Source: Streptomyces lanatus (lineage in GTDB: Bacteria > Actinomycetota > Actinomycetes > Streptomycetales > Streptomycetaceae). Taken from it: a stretch of DNA of 64,000 nucleotides. A program made the position numbers and the translations under genes. The stretch covers positions 159,441-223,440 of the forward strand of contig NZ_BNBM01000019.1 of NCBI RefSeq assembly GCF_014655715.1, read 5' to 3'. Positions 56,004 through 64,000 of this stretch are shown here, piece after piece. Every line of letters starts with the position of its first letter. Position 1 is the first letter of the stretch. The notes under the pieces are model-generated. The model did not search any database and was not told the DNA's origin. It saw nothing but the letters and a program-made list of their open reading frames with translations.

Positions 56004-56693
56004 TCAGCTCGGTCCTGCCTTGTAGCCGACGCCACGGACGGTCACGACGATCTCCGGCCGCTCCGGGTCCTTCTCGACCTTGGAGCGCAGCCGCTGCACA
56101 TGCACATTGACCAGTCGGGTGTCGGCCGCGTGCCGGTAGCCCCACACCTGCTCCAGGAGCACCTCACGCGTGAACACCTGCCACGGCTTGCGCGCCAGCG
56201 CGACCAGCAGGTCGAACTCCAGCGGCGTCAGCGCGATCGACTGCCCGTCCCGCTTCACGGAGTGCCCCGCCACGTCGATCACCAGGTCACCGATGGCGAG
56301 CTGCTCCGGCGCCGGCTCCTCCGACCTCCGCAGCCGCGCCCGGATCCGGGCGACGAGCTCCTTCGGCTTGAACGGCTTGACGATGTAGTCATCGGCACCG
56401 GACTCCAGGCCCACGACGACATCGACGGTGTCGCTCTTGGCCGTCAGCATCACGATCGGCACCCCGGACTCCGCCCTGATCAGACGGCACACCTCGATAC
56501 CGTCCCGCCCGGGCAGCATCAGGTCCAGCAGCACCAGATCGGGCTTGGTCTCCCTGAACGCGGCCAGCGCCTTGTCGCCGTCGGCCACGAAAGACGGCTC
56601 AAAACCTTCACCACGCAGCACAATGCCGAGCATCTCGGCCAGTGCGGTGTCGTCGTCGACGACAAGGACTCGTCCCTTCATAAACGACATCAT
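56004..56693 (-). CDS. mtrA: Response regulator MtrA
   Basis: An OmpR/PhoB-family regulator, 229 residues, activated by MtrB. The receiver has the acidic pair in VLVVDDDTALAEML, phospho-Asp in LVLLDLMLPGRDG, the threonine/lysine switch (MLTAKSD, VKPFKPKE), and a winged-helix domain (LTPLEFDLLVALARKPWQVFTREVLLEQVWGY... RLVNVHVQRLRSKVE, VTVRGVGYK). Sequence conservation to other Streptomyces MtrA is almost complete over the regions I remember. ATG 56693 gives MMSFMKGRV; 56690 and 56681 are further in-frame ATGs, and the family begins near MKGRVLVVDDD. A dyad 38 bases upstream suggests autoregulation. Confidence 0.96.
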   Translation of the reverse strand: MMSFMKGRVLVVDDDTALAEMLGIVLRGEGFEPSFVADGDKALAAFRETKPDLVLLDLMLPGRDGIEVCRLIRAESGVPIVMLTAKSDTVDVVVGLESGADDYIVKPFKPKELVARIRARLRRSEEPAPEQLAIGDLVIDVAGHSVKRDGQSIALTPLEFDLLVALARKPWQVFTREVLLEQVWGYRHAADTRLVNVHVQRLRSKVEKDPERPEIVVTVRGVGYKAGPS

Positions 56694-56730
56694 CCCATTC
56701 TCATAACAGTGGCGAAGGCTCAGGTGAGGT

Positions 56731-56750
56731 AGGTCACCGGCCAGTGACCT
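56731..56750. promoter_or_regulatory. GTCAC-containing dyad upstream of mtrA
   Basis: AGGTCAC (56731-56737) and GTGACCT (56744-56750) form a perfect 7-bp dyad with a 6-base spacer, 38-57 bases before the mtrA start. More GTCAC/GTGAC cores lie at 56798, 56854, 56868 and 56878. GTCAC elements recall sites described for mycobacterial MtrA (from memory), so this may be an autoregulatory region. Confidence 0.55.
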
Positions 56751-56854
56751 TAGTCGTAGGCAGTCGCCACTGTCTGCCCTCGCCCCCATCACAGGCAGTG
56801 ACCTTTGGGCAGGTTTGCCCCACTCTGCCTGCCCAACCGGTTCCGGCCTCTAGG

Positions 56855-58006
56855 TCACAACGCCTGTGTCACCTGCCGTGACCTGGCCCACAGCTCGGCC
56901 AGCGCCTCACCCGTCACCGGCGACACCGCCCCCTCTTCCGTCACGATCGCCGTCACCAGCTCGGGCGGCGTGACATCGAACGCCGGGTTGTACGCCTGCG
57001 TCCCCAGCGGCGCCACCGGAATCCCGCCCCCCGGCTCCCCGCCCGCCACCGGCGCCTGAGGCGCGGCAACCTCGGTCACCTCGAACCCGGGCCGCTGCTC
57101 GACCTCGATCGACGCCCCGTCCGCCGTGTCCATGTCCACCGTCGTCAGCGGCGCCACCACGATGAACGGCACATGGTGATAGCGCGCCAGCACCGCCAGC
57201 GGATAACTCCCGACCTTGTTCGCCACCGATCCGTCGGCCGCGATCCGATCCGCCCCGATCAGCACCGCGTCCACCTCACCGGCGGCGAACAGCGAACCCG
57301 CGGCGTTGTCCGTGAGCAGGGTGTACGCCATCCCGTTGCGCGCCGCCTCGTACGCCGTCAGCCGAGCCCCCTGCAGCAGGGGCCGCGTCTCGTCCACCCA
57401 CAACCGCCTGAGCTGCCCGGCCCGGTGAGCGGCGAGCGCCACCGCGAACGCCGTGCCCTCTCCGCCCGACACCAGCGCCCCGGTGTTGCAGTGCGTCAGG
57501 ATGCGATGCCCACCACCCGGCAACAGCTCGTCCAGCAGCGCCAGTCCCCGCTCGGCCATGCGTGCGCTGGCCTCGGCATCCTCCTTGTGCAGCGCCCGCG
57601 CAGCACCCAGCGCCTCAGCCGCGGCCTGCTCCACGTTCCCGCTCCTGGCGAGTTCGCCCTGGTACGCCGACTGGGCCCGGCGCACACCAACGGCGAGGTT
57701 CACCGCGGTGGGCCGAGCGCCGGCCAGCGACTCCGCGGCGTCGTCCACGTCGAACCCGCGCGCGGCGGCGAGCGCGACGCCGTACGCCCCGGCGATCCCG
57801 AGCAGCGGCGCCCCGCGCACGGCCAGCGAACGGATCGCCTCCACCAGCGCGGGCGCATCCGTACAGACCAGCTCGACCTCCTCGGCCGGCAGTCTCGTCT
57901 GGTCGAGAAGGACCAGTACGGGACCTTCAGGTGGTTCGTCCCATCGGATCGCCGGAATCTCGATCGGCCTGCCGTCCTCGCCGGATTGCGCGTGCTGATC
58001 AGCCAT
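56855..58006 (-). CDS. mtnA: S-methyl-5-thioribose-1-phosphate isomerase
   Basis: The methionine-salvage enzyme that converts methylthioribose-1-phosphate to methylthioribulose-1-phosphate. The 383 residues show the eIF2B-like signature: RGAPLLGIAGAYG, the cysteine-containing ILTHCNTGALVSGGEGTA (catalytic Cys), DETRPLLQGARLTAYE, IGADRIAADGSVANKVGSY with the catalytic Asp, and YNPAFDVTPPELVTAIVTEEG. It starts at ATG 58006 (MADQHAQSGEDG). It precedes mtrA on the same strand, but a ~160-bp gap with putative operators makes separate transcription likely. No other salvage genes are nearby. Confidence 0.94.
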   Translation of the reverse strand: MADQHAQSGEDGRPIEIPAIRWDEPPEGPVLVLLDQTRLPAEEVELVCTDAPALVEAIRSLAVRGAPLLGIAGAYGVALAAARGFDVDDAAESLAGARPTAVNLAVGVRRAQSAYQGELARSGNVEQAAAEALGAARALHKEDAEASARMAERGLALLDELLPGGGHRILTHCNTGALVSGGEGTAFAVALAAHRAGQLRRLWVDETRPLLQGARLTAYEAARNGMAYTLLTDNAAGSLFAAGEVDAVLIGADRIAADGSVANKVGSYPLAVLARYHHVPFIVVAPLTTVDMDTADGASIEVEQRPGFEVTEVAAPQAPVAGGEPGGGIPVAPLGTQAYNPAFDVTPPELVTAIVTEEGAVSPVTGEALAELWARSRQVTQAL

Positions 58007-58146
58007 GTGGCCAGTCTGCCCCTTGTACGGCGGACAATTGAAGGCGCACAGCCCATACCGCGGTCGGGACCCATCCGACCACCCCATGGCACGATGGCTG
58101 CCAACCTGCCGCCGCGACCGCGGACGGGCACCGTGAAGGAGCGACG

Positions 58147-59481
58147 ATGAAAGACACTCCGGGCTGGGCCTCGCCCGGATCCGCCCCGTCCGACGGACAG
58201 GAACCCGGCGCGACCGGCCCTGCCGAGCCCGCAGATCGCCCCGACCCCGCGCAGCAGCCGGGAACGGACCCACAGGGCGCCGGCCCGAAGTGGTCCAAGG
58301 AGCAGCCGCCACCCGCCCAGTGGTCCGCCCCGACAGGCCCCGATGCCCCCGGCCAGACCCCACCGCCCCCGCCACCACCCGGCCCCGGCGGCTGGGGCGC
58401 CCCGCCCGCAGGCCCCGGCGGATACGGCGGCGGCCACCCCGGCTACGGCCCTCCCGGCGGATACGGCGGCTGGGGAGCAGGCTGGGGCGGACCTCCGCCC
58501 GCGGCCAAGCCCGGCGTGATCCCGCTGCGCCCCCTCGGCGTCGGCGAGATCCTCGACGGCGCGGTCTCCACCATGCGCACCTACTGGCGTACGGTCCTCG
58601 GCATCTCCCTGACCGTCGCCGTCGTGACGGAGATCCTCGTCATCCTCGTCCAGGGCTTCGTCCTGAACGACCGCGTCAACACCGCGGCGCTCAACGACCC
58701 GAGCGCCAGCCTCGACGAGCTGACCCGCGCCATGGGCGACGCCATGCTCAGCTCCAGCGTGATCTTCCTGATCTCGATCATCGGCGCGATCGTGGCGACC
58801 GCCCTGCTGACGACGGTCACCAGCCGCGCGGTGCTCGGCAAGTCGGTGACCACCGGCGAGGCCTGGCGCGACGCGCGCCCCCAGGTACCGCGGCTCTTCG
58901 GCCTGCTCTTCCTGCTTCTGCTCATGACCTTCGGCGTGGTGTTCCTGAGCGCCCTGCCCGGCATCCTCGTGGCCGGCGCGGGCTCCGGCGACGCGGGCGT
59001 GGCCCTCACCGTCCTGGGCGTCATCGGCGGCTTCGTCGTCGCACTGTGGCTGTGGTTCCGCTTCTCCCTCGCCTCTCCCGCGCTGATGCTGGAGAAGCAG
59101 GGCATCGTGAAGGCCCTCAGCCGTTCCGCGAAGCTGGTCCGCGGCTCCTGGTGGCGCGTCTTCGGCATCCAGCTGCTGGCCACGATCATCGCGAACATCA
59201 TCGCGGCGATCGTCGTCATCCCCTTCACCTTCCTCGCCGCCGCCCTCAGCGGCGACGCCTCCGCCAACATCCTCGAAGGCGCCACCGACCTCGGCTGGAC
59301 ATTCCTCATCGTCAGCGGTGTCGGCTCGGTGATCGGCTCCATGATCACCTTCCCGATCACGGCCGGCGTCACCGTCCTGCTCTACATCGACCAGCGCATC
59401 CGCCGCGAGGCCCTCGACCTCGAACTGGCCCGCGCGGCCGGCGTCCAGGGCTACGGCGCCACCGACACTCCGGGGAGCTGA
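58147..59481 (+). CDS. Polytopic membrane protein with Pro/Gly-rich N-terminus
   Basis: A 444-residue protein starting at ATG 58147 with AAGGAG seven bases upstream. Residues 1-~125 are a disordered Pro/Gly-rich cytoplasmic tail (PPPPPPP and GYGGGHPGYGPPGGYGG-like runs). Residues ~140-435 contain about six membrane helices in a layout resembling the glycerophosphodiester phosphodiesterase membrane domain family (PLGVGEILDGAVSTMRTYWRTVLGIS, SPALMLEKQGIVKALSRSAKLVRGSWWRVFGI). There is no catalytic site, so a scaffold or insertion role is guessed. It is first gene of a tightly packed operon. Confidence 0.88.
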   Translation: MKDTPGWASPGSAPSDGQEPGATGPAEPADRPDPAQQPGTDPQGAGPKWSKEQPPPAQWSAPTGPDAPGQTPPPPPPPGPGGWGAPPAGPGGYGGGHPGYGPPGGYGGWGAGWGGPPPAAKPGVIPLRPLGVGEILDGAVSTMRTYWRTVLGISLTVAVVTEILVILVQGFVLNDRVNTAALNDPSASLDELTRAMGDAMLSSSVIFLISIIGAIVATALLTTVTSRAVLGKSVTTGEAWRDARPQVPRLFGLLFLLLLMTFGVVFLSALPGILVAGAGSGDAGVALTVLGVIGGFVVALWLWFRFSLASPALMLEKQGIVKALSRSAKLVRGSWWRVFGIQLLATIIANIIAAIVVIPFTFLAAALSGDASANILEGATDLGWTFLIVSGVGSVIGSMITFPITAGVTVLLYIDQRIRREALDLELARAAGVQGYGATDTPGS

Positions 59482-59485
59482 ACCG

Positions 59486-60205
59486 TTGATCCTTGCGGGG
59501 GGAGTTCTCACCACGGCGTCAGCGGTGCTCGCACGCTCCGACGACGAGCCGCCCCTGACGATCCCGCGCGACCCCGCCCGGGAAGCGGCCCGGCGCGAGC
59601 TGTCCAAGGGCATGTACCACGAGAACGAACCCAGCTGGTTCCAGCGTGCCCTGGACGCCTTCTGGGACTGGGTGGAGGACCTGTTCAGCAGCGCCTCGAC
59701 CGTCACGCCCGGAGGGCCGCTCGGCCTGGTCGTCGTCATCCTGGTCATCGTGGCGGTGCTCGGCGCCCTGTGGTGGCGCCTGGGCACCCCACGCCGCCAA
59801 CCCACGTCCTCCGCCGCCCTGTTCGACGACCGCCCCCGCAGCGCCGCCGAACACCGAGCCGCCGCCGAGGCACACGCCGCCCAGGGCCACTGGAACCAGG
59901 CCGTCCAGGAACGGATGCGCGCCATCGTCCGCTCACTGGAGGAACGCGCGCTCCTCGACGTCCGCCCCGGCCGCACCGCGGACGAGGCCGCCGCCGAAGC
60001 CGGCCGCTCCCTACCCGCCCACGCGGACCGACTGCGCGCCGCCGCCCGGGACTTCGACGACGTGACATACGGCGGACGGGCCGCGCCGCAGCAGACGTAC
60101 CAGCGCATCGCGGAACTCGACCGCGACCTGGAGAACACCAAGCCCCAGCTCGCGAGCAGCGCCCCCAGCACGGCCCACAACGCCCGCCAGGGAGCCGCCG
60201 AATGA
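59486..60205 (+). CDS. DUF4129-domain membrane protein
   Basis: A 239-residue protein with a possible signal or first helix (LILAGGVLTTASAVL), a second membrane helix near residues 72-92 (LGLVVVILVIVAVLGALWW), and a C-terminal DUF4129 domain (AEHRAAAEAHAAQGHWNQAVQERMRAIVRSLEERALLD, then DDVTYGG). DUF4129 proteins accompany transglutaminase-like and MoxR-DUF58 systems. The start is TTG 59486, nine bases after GGGGAG, four bases past the previous stop. Role unknown; operon context suggests part of a MoxR-dependent membrane assembly. Confidence 0.85.
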   Translation: MILAGGVLTTASAVLARSDDEPPLTIPRDPAREAARRELSKGMYHENEPSWFQRALDAFWDWVEDLFSSASTVTPGGPLGLVVVILVIVAVLGALWWRLGTPRRQPTSSAALFDDRPRSAAEHRAAAEAHAAQGHWNQAVQERMRAIVRSLEERALLDVRPGRTADEAAAEAGRSLPAHADRLRAAARDFDDVTYGGRAAPQQTYQRIAELDRDLENTKPQLASSAPSTAHNARQGAAE

Positions 60206-61401
60206 CCACCGAGGCCACGCTCCCGTCCACCTCGGCCTCGCGCACCCCACGCCAGGTGTGGACCCGCGCGCGAGGGGTCATCCTCGCCGTCGTCCTCCTG
60301 CTGGTGGCGGCGGTCGTGATCGCCACCATCCGCTCCGACGCCCGCCACGGCACCCTCGACCCACGCTCCGCCGACCCCAAGGGCAGCCGAGCCGTCGCCG
60401 AACTCCTCGCCGACCGCGGCGTGGACACCCGCATCGTAACCACCCTGGACGAGGCACGCGCCGCGTCCGCCGCGGACACCACCCTCCTGGTCGCCGCCCC
60501 CGACCTGCTGACGGAGCGTCAACAGTCCGCGCTGCACTCGGCGACCGACGGCTCCGGCGGGCGCACCCTCCTCGTCGCCCCCGGAAGCTGGTCCGTCGAA
60601 CGACTCGTCCCCGGAGTCACCGCGGACCCCGCCACCAGCCTCGACTCCGAGCTCGCCCCCGACTGCGCCCTGCCCGCCGCCCAGCGCGCCGGCACCGCCG
60701 ACCTCGGCGGCATCCGTTACACCACGACCCACCTCGACGCCGACGAGTGCTACCCCAGCGAGCGCCTGGCCACCCTCCTGCGTGTCCCGACTACCGAGGA
60801 CGGCGACACCGTCGTCCTCGGCGCGCCCGACATCCTCCACAACGAACGCCTCGACGAGCAGGGCAACGCCTCCCTCGCCCTTCAACTCCTCGGCTCCCGC
60901 CCCCATTTGGTCTGGTACCTCCCCTCGCTCTCCGACACGTCGGCCGCCGACGAGGACGACGAACGCAGCTTCTTCGACCTGCTCCCCTCGGGCTGGCTCT
61001 GGGGCACACTCCAGCTCTTCATCGCCGCATGCCTGGCCGCCTTCTGGAGGGCACGCCGACTTGGCCCCCTGGTGCCCGAAAAACTCCCCGTGGCGATCCG
61101 CGCCTCCGAAACCGTCGAAGGCCGCGCCCGCCTCTACCGCAAGGCCAATGCCCGCGACCGCGCGGCCGCCGCTCTTCGCTCCACCACCCGCACGCGCCTC
61201 GCCCCCCTCGTAGGTGTCCCCGTCTCCCAGGCGCACGCGCCCGAGGCCCTGCTCCCCGCCCTGTCCGCCCACCTCCGCAACCACGGAGACGGACAGACCC
61301 TGCACACCCTCCTCTTCGGCCCGCCGCCCGGCGACGACGCCGCACTCATCTCCCTCGCCGACCAACTCGACGCCCTCGAAAGAGAGGTACGCCGTCCATG
61401 A
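60202..61401 (+). CDS. DUF4350-domain membrane protein
   Basis: A 399-residue protein with a helix near residues 25-45 (VILAVVLLLVAAVVIATI), an extracytoplasmic domain that starts PKGSRAVAELLADRGVDTRIV and contains LLVAAPDLLTERQ and the DUF4350 core, and a second helix near 275-292 (WGTLQLFIAACLAAFW). A cytoplasmic C-terminal region follows. ATG 60202 overlaps the previous stop by four bases (ATGA), a sign of coupling, with AGGGAG upstream. The domain resembles class-1 glutamine-amidotransferase-like folds, without an obvious catalytic cysteine. Confidence 0.88.
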   Translation: MTTEATLPSTSASRTPRQVWTRARGVILAVVLLLVAAVVIATIRSDARHGTLDPRSADPKGSRAVAELLADRGVDTRIVTTLDEARAASAADTTLLVAAPDLLTERQQSALHSATDGSGGRTLLVAPGSWSVERLVPGVTADPATSLDSELAPDCALPAAQRAGTADLGGIRYTTTHLDADECYPSERLATLLRVPTTEDGDTVVLGAPDILHNERLDEQGNASLALQLLGSRPHLVWYLPSLSDTSAADEDDERSFFDLLPSGWLWGTLQLFIAACLAAFWRARRLGPLVPEKLPVAIRASETVEGRARLYRKANARDRAAAALRSTTRTRLAPLVGVPVSQAHAPEALLPALSAHLRNHGDGQTLHTLLFGPPPGDDAALISLADQLDALEREVRRP

Positions 61402-62390
61402 TGGACCCGACCACTGACAACGCCGGGACCACCGGGGACCCGGGCACCGCCCGCGCGTCCCTGGAAGCCCTGCGCGCCGAGATCGCCAAAGCCGTGGTCG
61501 GCCAGGACCCCGCAGTGACCGGCCTCGTCGTCGCCCTCCTCTGCCGCGGCCACGTCCTACTAGAAGGAGTCCCCGGGGTCGCCAAAACGTTGCTCGTCCG
61601 CGCCCTCGCATCCGCACTCGAACTCGACACCAAGCGCGTCCAGTTCACCCCCGACCTCATGCCGAGCGACGTCACGGGCTCCCTCGTCTACGACGCCCGA
61701 ACCGCAGAGTTCTCCTTCCAGCCCGGCCCGGTCTTCACCAACCTCCTCCTCGCGGACGAGATCAACCGCACCCCGCCGAAGACCCAGTCCTCCCTCCTGG
61801 AAGCCATGGAGGAACGCCAGGTCACGGTCGACGGCACACCCCGCCCGCTCCCGGACCCCTTCCTGGTCGCGGCCACCCAGAACCCGGTCGAGTACGAGGG
61901 CACGTACCCCCTCCCCGAGGCCCAGCTGGACCGTTTCCTCCTCAAGCTCACGATCCCGCTCCCCTCCCGCCAGGACGAGATCGATGTCCTCACCCGCCAC
62001 GCCGAGGGCTTCAACCCACGCGACCTCCGCTCCGCCGGCGTACGCCCCGTAGCAGGCCCGGCCGACCTGGAAGCGGCACGCGCGGCAGTCGCCAAGACCA
62101 CGATCTCCCCCGAGATCACGGCCTACGTCGTCGACATCTGCCGAGCCACCCGGGAATCACCGTCCCTGACCCTGGGCGTCTCCCCCCGCGGCGCCACGGC
62201 CCTCCTCGCCACCGCCCGCGCCTGGGCCTGGCTGACCGGCCGCGACTACGTCATCCCCGACGACGTGAAGGCCCTGGCCCTGCCCACCCTCCGCCACCGC
62301 GTACAGCTCCGCCCCGAGGCAGAGATGGAAGGCGTCACAGCCGACTCCGTGATCAACGCGATCCTCGCCCACGTCCCCGTCCCCCGCTGA
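61398..62390 (+). CDS. MoxR-family AAA+ ATPase
   Basis: A 330-residue AAA+ chaperone-like ATPase of the MoxR group. It has Walker A (LLEGVPGVAKTLL), Walker B (LLLADEINRTPPKTQSSLLEAMEE), sensor 1 (VAATQNPVEYEGTYPLPEAQLDRF) and the sensor 2 arginine region (LGVSPRGATALLATARAWAW). Such ATPases act with DUF58 proteins, which bind their substrates. ATG 61398 overlaps the previous stop; ATG 61401 directly follows. Overlap with DUF58 on the 3' side (TGATG) couples all five genes. Confidence 0.95.
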   Translation: MMDPTTDNAGTTGDPGTARASLEALRAEIAKAVVGQDPAVTGLVVALLCRGHVLLEGVPGVAKTLLVRALASALELDTKRVQFTPDLMPSDVTGSLVYDARTAEFSFQPGPVFTNLLLADEINRTPPKTQSSLLEAMEERQVTVDGTPRPLPDPFLVAATQNPVEYEGTYPLPEAQLDRFLLKLTIPLPSRQDEIDVLTRHAEGFNPRDLRSAGVRPVAGPADLEAARAAVAKTTISPEITAYVVDICRATRESPSLTLGVSPRGATALLATARAWAWLTGRDYVIPDDVKALALPTLRHRVQLRPEAEMEGVTADSVINAILAHVPVPR

Positions 62391-63700
62391 TGGCCCTCAC
62401 CGGACGCGCCGCACTCCTGGCAGCCCTGGGCTCCCTCCCCGTAGGCATCTGGGACCCCAGCTGGACGGGCATCCTCGCGGTCAACGCCCCATTGCTGGCA
62501 GCCTGCGCCTGCGACTTCGCTCTGGCAGCCCCCGTACGCCGACTGGGCCTGACGCGCTCCGGCGACACTTCCGCGCGCCTGGGCGAAGCAGCCGACGTCA
62601 CCCTGACGATCACGAACCCGTCCAGCCGCCCCCTGCGCGCCCACCTCCGCGACGCCTGGCCCCCCAGCAGCTGGGAACCCGGCACAGAAATGGCGGCCTC
62701 CCGCCACCGCGTCACCATCCCTGCCGGCGAACGCCGCCGCATCACCACACGCCTACGCCCCACCCGCCGAGGCGACCGCCAGGCCGACCGCGTGACAATC
62801 CGTTCCTACGGCCCCCTGCGCCTCTTCTCCCGCCAGGGCACCCACAAAGCCCCGTGGACGGTACGGGTCCTCCCCCCGTTCACAAGCCGCAAGCACCTGC
62901 CGTCCAAACTGGCCCGCCTACGCGAACTCGACGGCCGCACCAGCGTCCTCACCCGCGGCGAGGGCACAGAATTCGACAGCCTGCGCGAATACGTCCCCGG
63001 CGACGACACCCGCTCCATCGACTGGCGCGCTACGGCCCGACAGTCCACGGTCGCCGTACGCACCTGGCGTCCCGAACGCGACCGCCACATCCTCCTCGTC
63101 CTGGACACCGGCCGCACCTCAGCAGGCCGAGTAGGCGACGCCCCCCGCCTCGACGCCTCCATGGACGCGGCCCTGCTCCTGGCCGCCCTCGCGTCCCGGG
63201 CCGGCGACCGCGTGGACCTCCTCGCCTACGACCGCCGAGTACGCGCCCTGGTACAGGGCCGCACAGCGGGCGACGTCCTCCCCTCCCTGGTCAACGCGAT
63301 GGCCACCCTCGAACCCGAGCTGATCGAAACGGACGCCCGAAGCCTCACCGCTACGGCCGTCCGAGCAGCTCCCCGCCACTCCCTGATCGTGCTCCTCACA
63401 ACCCTCGACGCGGCCCCGATCGAGGAGGGCCTGCTCCCCGTCCTCACTCAGCTCACCCAGCGCCACACAGTCCTGCTGGCCTCAGTGGCCGACCCCCACA
63501 TCGCCCAAATGGCAACCTCGCGGGGAAACACGGACTCGGTGTACGAGGCCGCAGCCGCCGCTCAGTCCCAGAGCGAACGCCACCGCACGGCAGACCAGCT
63601 CCGCCGACGCGGCGTTACGGTCGTCGACGCAACGCCGGAGGAACTCGCGCCGGCACTGGCAGACGCGTATCTGGCCCTCAAGACAACAGGCCGTCTGTAA
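62390..63700 (+). CDS. DUF58-domain protein (MoxR partner)
   Basis: A 436-residue protein with two short N-terminal hydrophobic segments (about 8-45) and a von Willebrand-A-like DUF58 domain. The core motif LREYVPGDDTRSIDWRATARQSTVAVRTW is intact, followed by the MIDAS-like VLDTGRTSAGRVG. It ends the operon. Its start ATG 62390 shares one base with the MoxR stop (TGATG), so translation is coupled. MoxR-DUF58 pairs are proposed to load cofactors into or assemble extracellular complexes; the client here is unknown. Confidence 0.92.
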   Translation: MALTGRAALLAALGSLPVGIWDPSWTGILAVNAPLLAACACDFALAAPVRRLGLTRSGDTSARLGEAADVTLTITNPSSRPLRAHLRDAWPPSSWEPGTEMAASRHRVTIPAGERRRITTRLRPTRRGDRQADRVTIRSYGPLRLFSRQGTHKAPWTVRVLPPFTSRKHLPSKLARLRELDGRTSVLTRGEGTEFDSLREYVPGDDTRSIDWRATARQSTVAVRTWRPERDRHILLVLDTGRTSAGRVGDAPRLDASMDAALLLAALASRAGDRVDLLAYDRRVRALVQGRTAGDVLPSLVNAMATLEPELIETDARSLTATAVRAAPRHSLIVLLTTLDAAPIEEGLLPVLTQLTQRHTVLLASVADPHIAQMATSRGNTDSVYEAAAAAQSQSERHRTADQLRRRGVTVVDATPEELAPALADAYLALKTTGRL

Positions 63701-63709
63701 TCAACAAAA

Positions 63710-63734
63710 AAGGGCCCTTCAAAGGAGGGCCCTT
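63710..63734 (+). terminator. Terminator after the MoxR/DUF58 operon
   Basis: AAGGGCCC (63710-63717) pairs with GGGCCCTT (63727-63734), just 10 bases past the DUF58 stop. Confidence 0.85.
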
Positions 63735-63763
63735 CCCAACGTACACGCATCACAAATACAGAA

Positions 63764-63795
63764 AGCCCCCGAACCGGTATCCCCGGCCGGGGGCT
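63764..63795 (-). terminator. rRNA operon terminator
   Basis: AGCCCCC (63764-63770) pairs with GGGGGCT (63789-63795); inner CCGG/CCGG bases extend the stem. It lies 13 bases past the 5S rRNA end on the minus strand. Confidence 0.85.
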
Positions 63796-63807
63796 CTCTC
63801 AAATTTT

Positions 63808-63926
63808 GTTCGGCGGCGTCCTACTCTCCCACAGGGTCCCCCCTGCAGTACCATCGGCGCTGTAAGGCTTAGCTTCCGGGTTCGGAATGTAACCGGGCGT
63901 TTCCCTCACGCTATAACCACCGAAAC
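63808..63926 (-). rRNA. rrf: 5S ribosomal RNA
   Basis: Read on the minus strand from 63926: GTTTCGGTGGTTATAGCG, then GGGAAACGCCCGGTTACATT, CCGAACCCGGAAGCTAAGCC and GGAGAGTAGGACGCCGCCGA segments, the universal 5S layout with helix I formed by the two ends. The sequence is a close match to Streptomyces 5S as I remember it. It is 119 nt long. Confidence 0.96.
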
Positions 63927-64000
63927 ACTATGAAACTGTGACCGGACATGACACGGTCGTTGTCTCAGAACCAACACAGTGGACGCGAGCCTCTATGGAC
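63927..64000 (-). other. 23S-5S rRNA spacer (partial)
   Basis: These bases precede the 5S gene and read AGTTTCATAGT then AACGACCGTGTCATGTCC on the minus strand, typical of a Streptomyces 23S-5S spacer. The 23S 3' end probably lies just past the right edge. Confidence 0.7.

Noticed and set aside
57700..61617. A 1305-residue minus-strand frame across mtnA and the 58-61 kb operon
   Set aside because: It runs antisense to four coupled genes and has a Gly/Arg-rich composition typical of GC-rich shadows.

Overview
The window is chromosomal DNA of a Streptomyces or very close relative. The evidence is very high G+C with strongly GC-biased third codon positions, frequent GTG/TTG starts, a Streptomyces-type tmRNA tag, a Streptomyces 5S rRNA, and a gene order that (from memory) follows the Streptomyces coelicolor SCO296x-SCO302x neighbourhood: ssrA-smpB-ctpA-ftsX-ftsE, prfB-pkaB-pkaA, a giant NAD-glutamate dehydrogenase, and secA...hpf-comF-lpqB-mtrB-mtrA-mtnA. 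No prophage, insertion sequence, tRNA or CRISPR array was seen. This is mostly core chromosome with a few locally decayed or variable spots.

Layout. 1-6.4 kb: a truncated unknown gene, the tmRNA gene ssrA and its partner smpB, a secreted S41 protease, the ftsEX division genes, a small zinc-ribbon membrane protein, and an LAxTG cell-wall-anchored protein with Pro-Thr and Gly-Asn repeats. 6.7-14.8 kb: release factor 2, two tandem Ser/Thr kinases (pkaA, pkaB), and a divergent FHA/FtsK-like ATPase with a degenerate P-loop. 15-18.6 kb: a sugar ABC importer (lipoprotein and two permeases, no ATPase), one permease carrying a large extracytoplasmic insert. 18.8-34.1 kb: a cell-envelope glycopolymer region. 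It holds three tandem GT2-plus-CDP-glycerol-phosphotransferase paralogues, a polytopic membrane protein, a UDP-glucose 4-epimerase and a TagG/TagH-type exporter. Interleaved with these are ohr/ohrR, a decayed glycosyltransferase-like pseudogene, a frameshifted ADP-ribosylglycohydrolase, and a TetR/response-regulator pair. 34.2-39.1 kb: the 1644-residue NAD-glutamate dehydrogenase. 39.1-40.8 kb: a gene-poor stretch with an 11-copy 42-bp tandem repeat. 40.8-48.8 kb: small enzymes and secA. 48.8-58.0 kb: the conserved actinobacterial hpf-comF-lpqB-mtrB-mtrA block plus mtnA. 58.1-63.7 kb: a translationally coupled membrane/DUF4129/DUF4350/MoxR/DUF58 operon. The right edge is the 3' end of an rRNA operon (5S, minus strand).

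How the genes work together. Three themes recur: translation quality control and ribosome economy (ssrA, smpB, prfB, hpf, 5S rRNA); division and envelope signalling (ftsEX, a secreted protease, pkaAB, FHA-ATPase, mtrAB-lpqB, secA); and wall glycopolymer assembly and export (three TagF-like enzymes, galE, tagGH). The spots most worth a second look are the His-to-Gln change in two of the three TagF-like paralogues, the degenerate FHA-FtsK ATPase beside the kinases, the 42-bp minisatellite, the two broken genes, and the candidate regulatory palindromes. No clearly new defence or biosynthetic system was identified.
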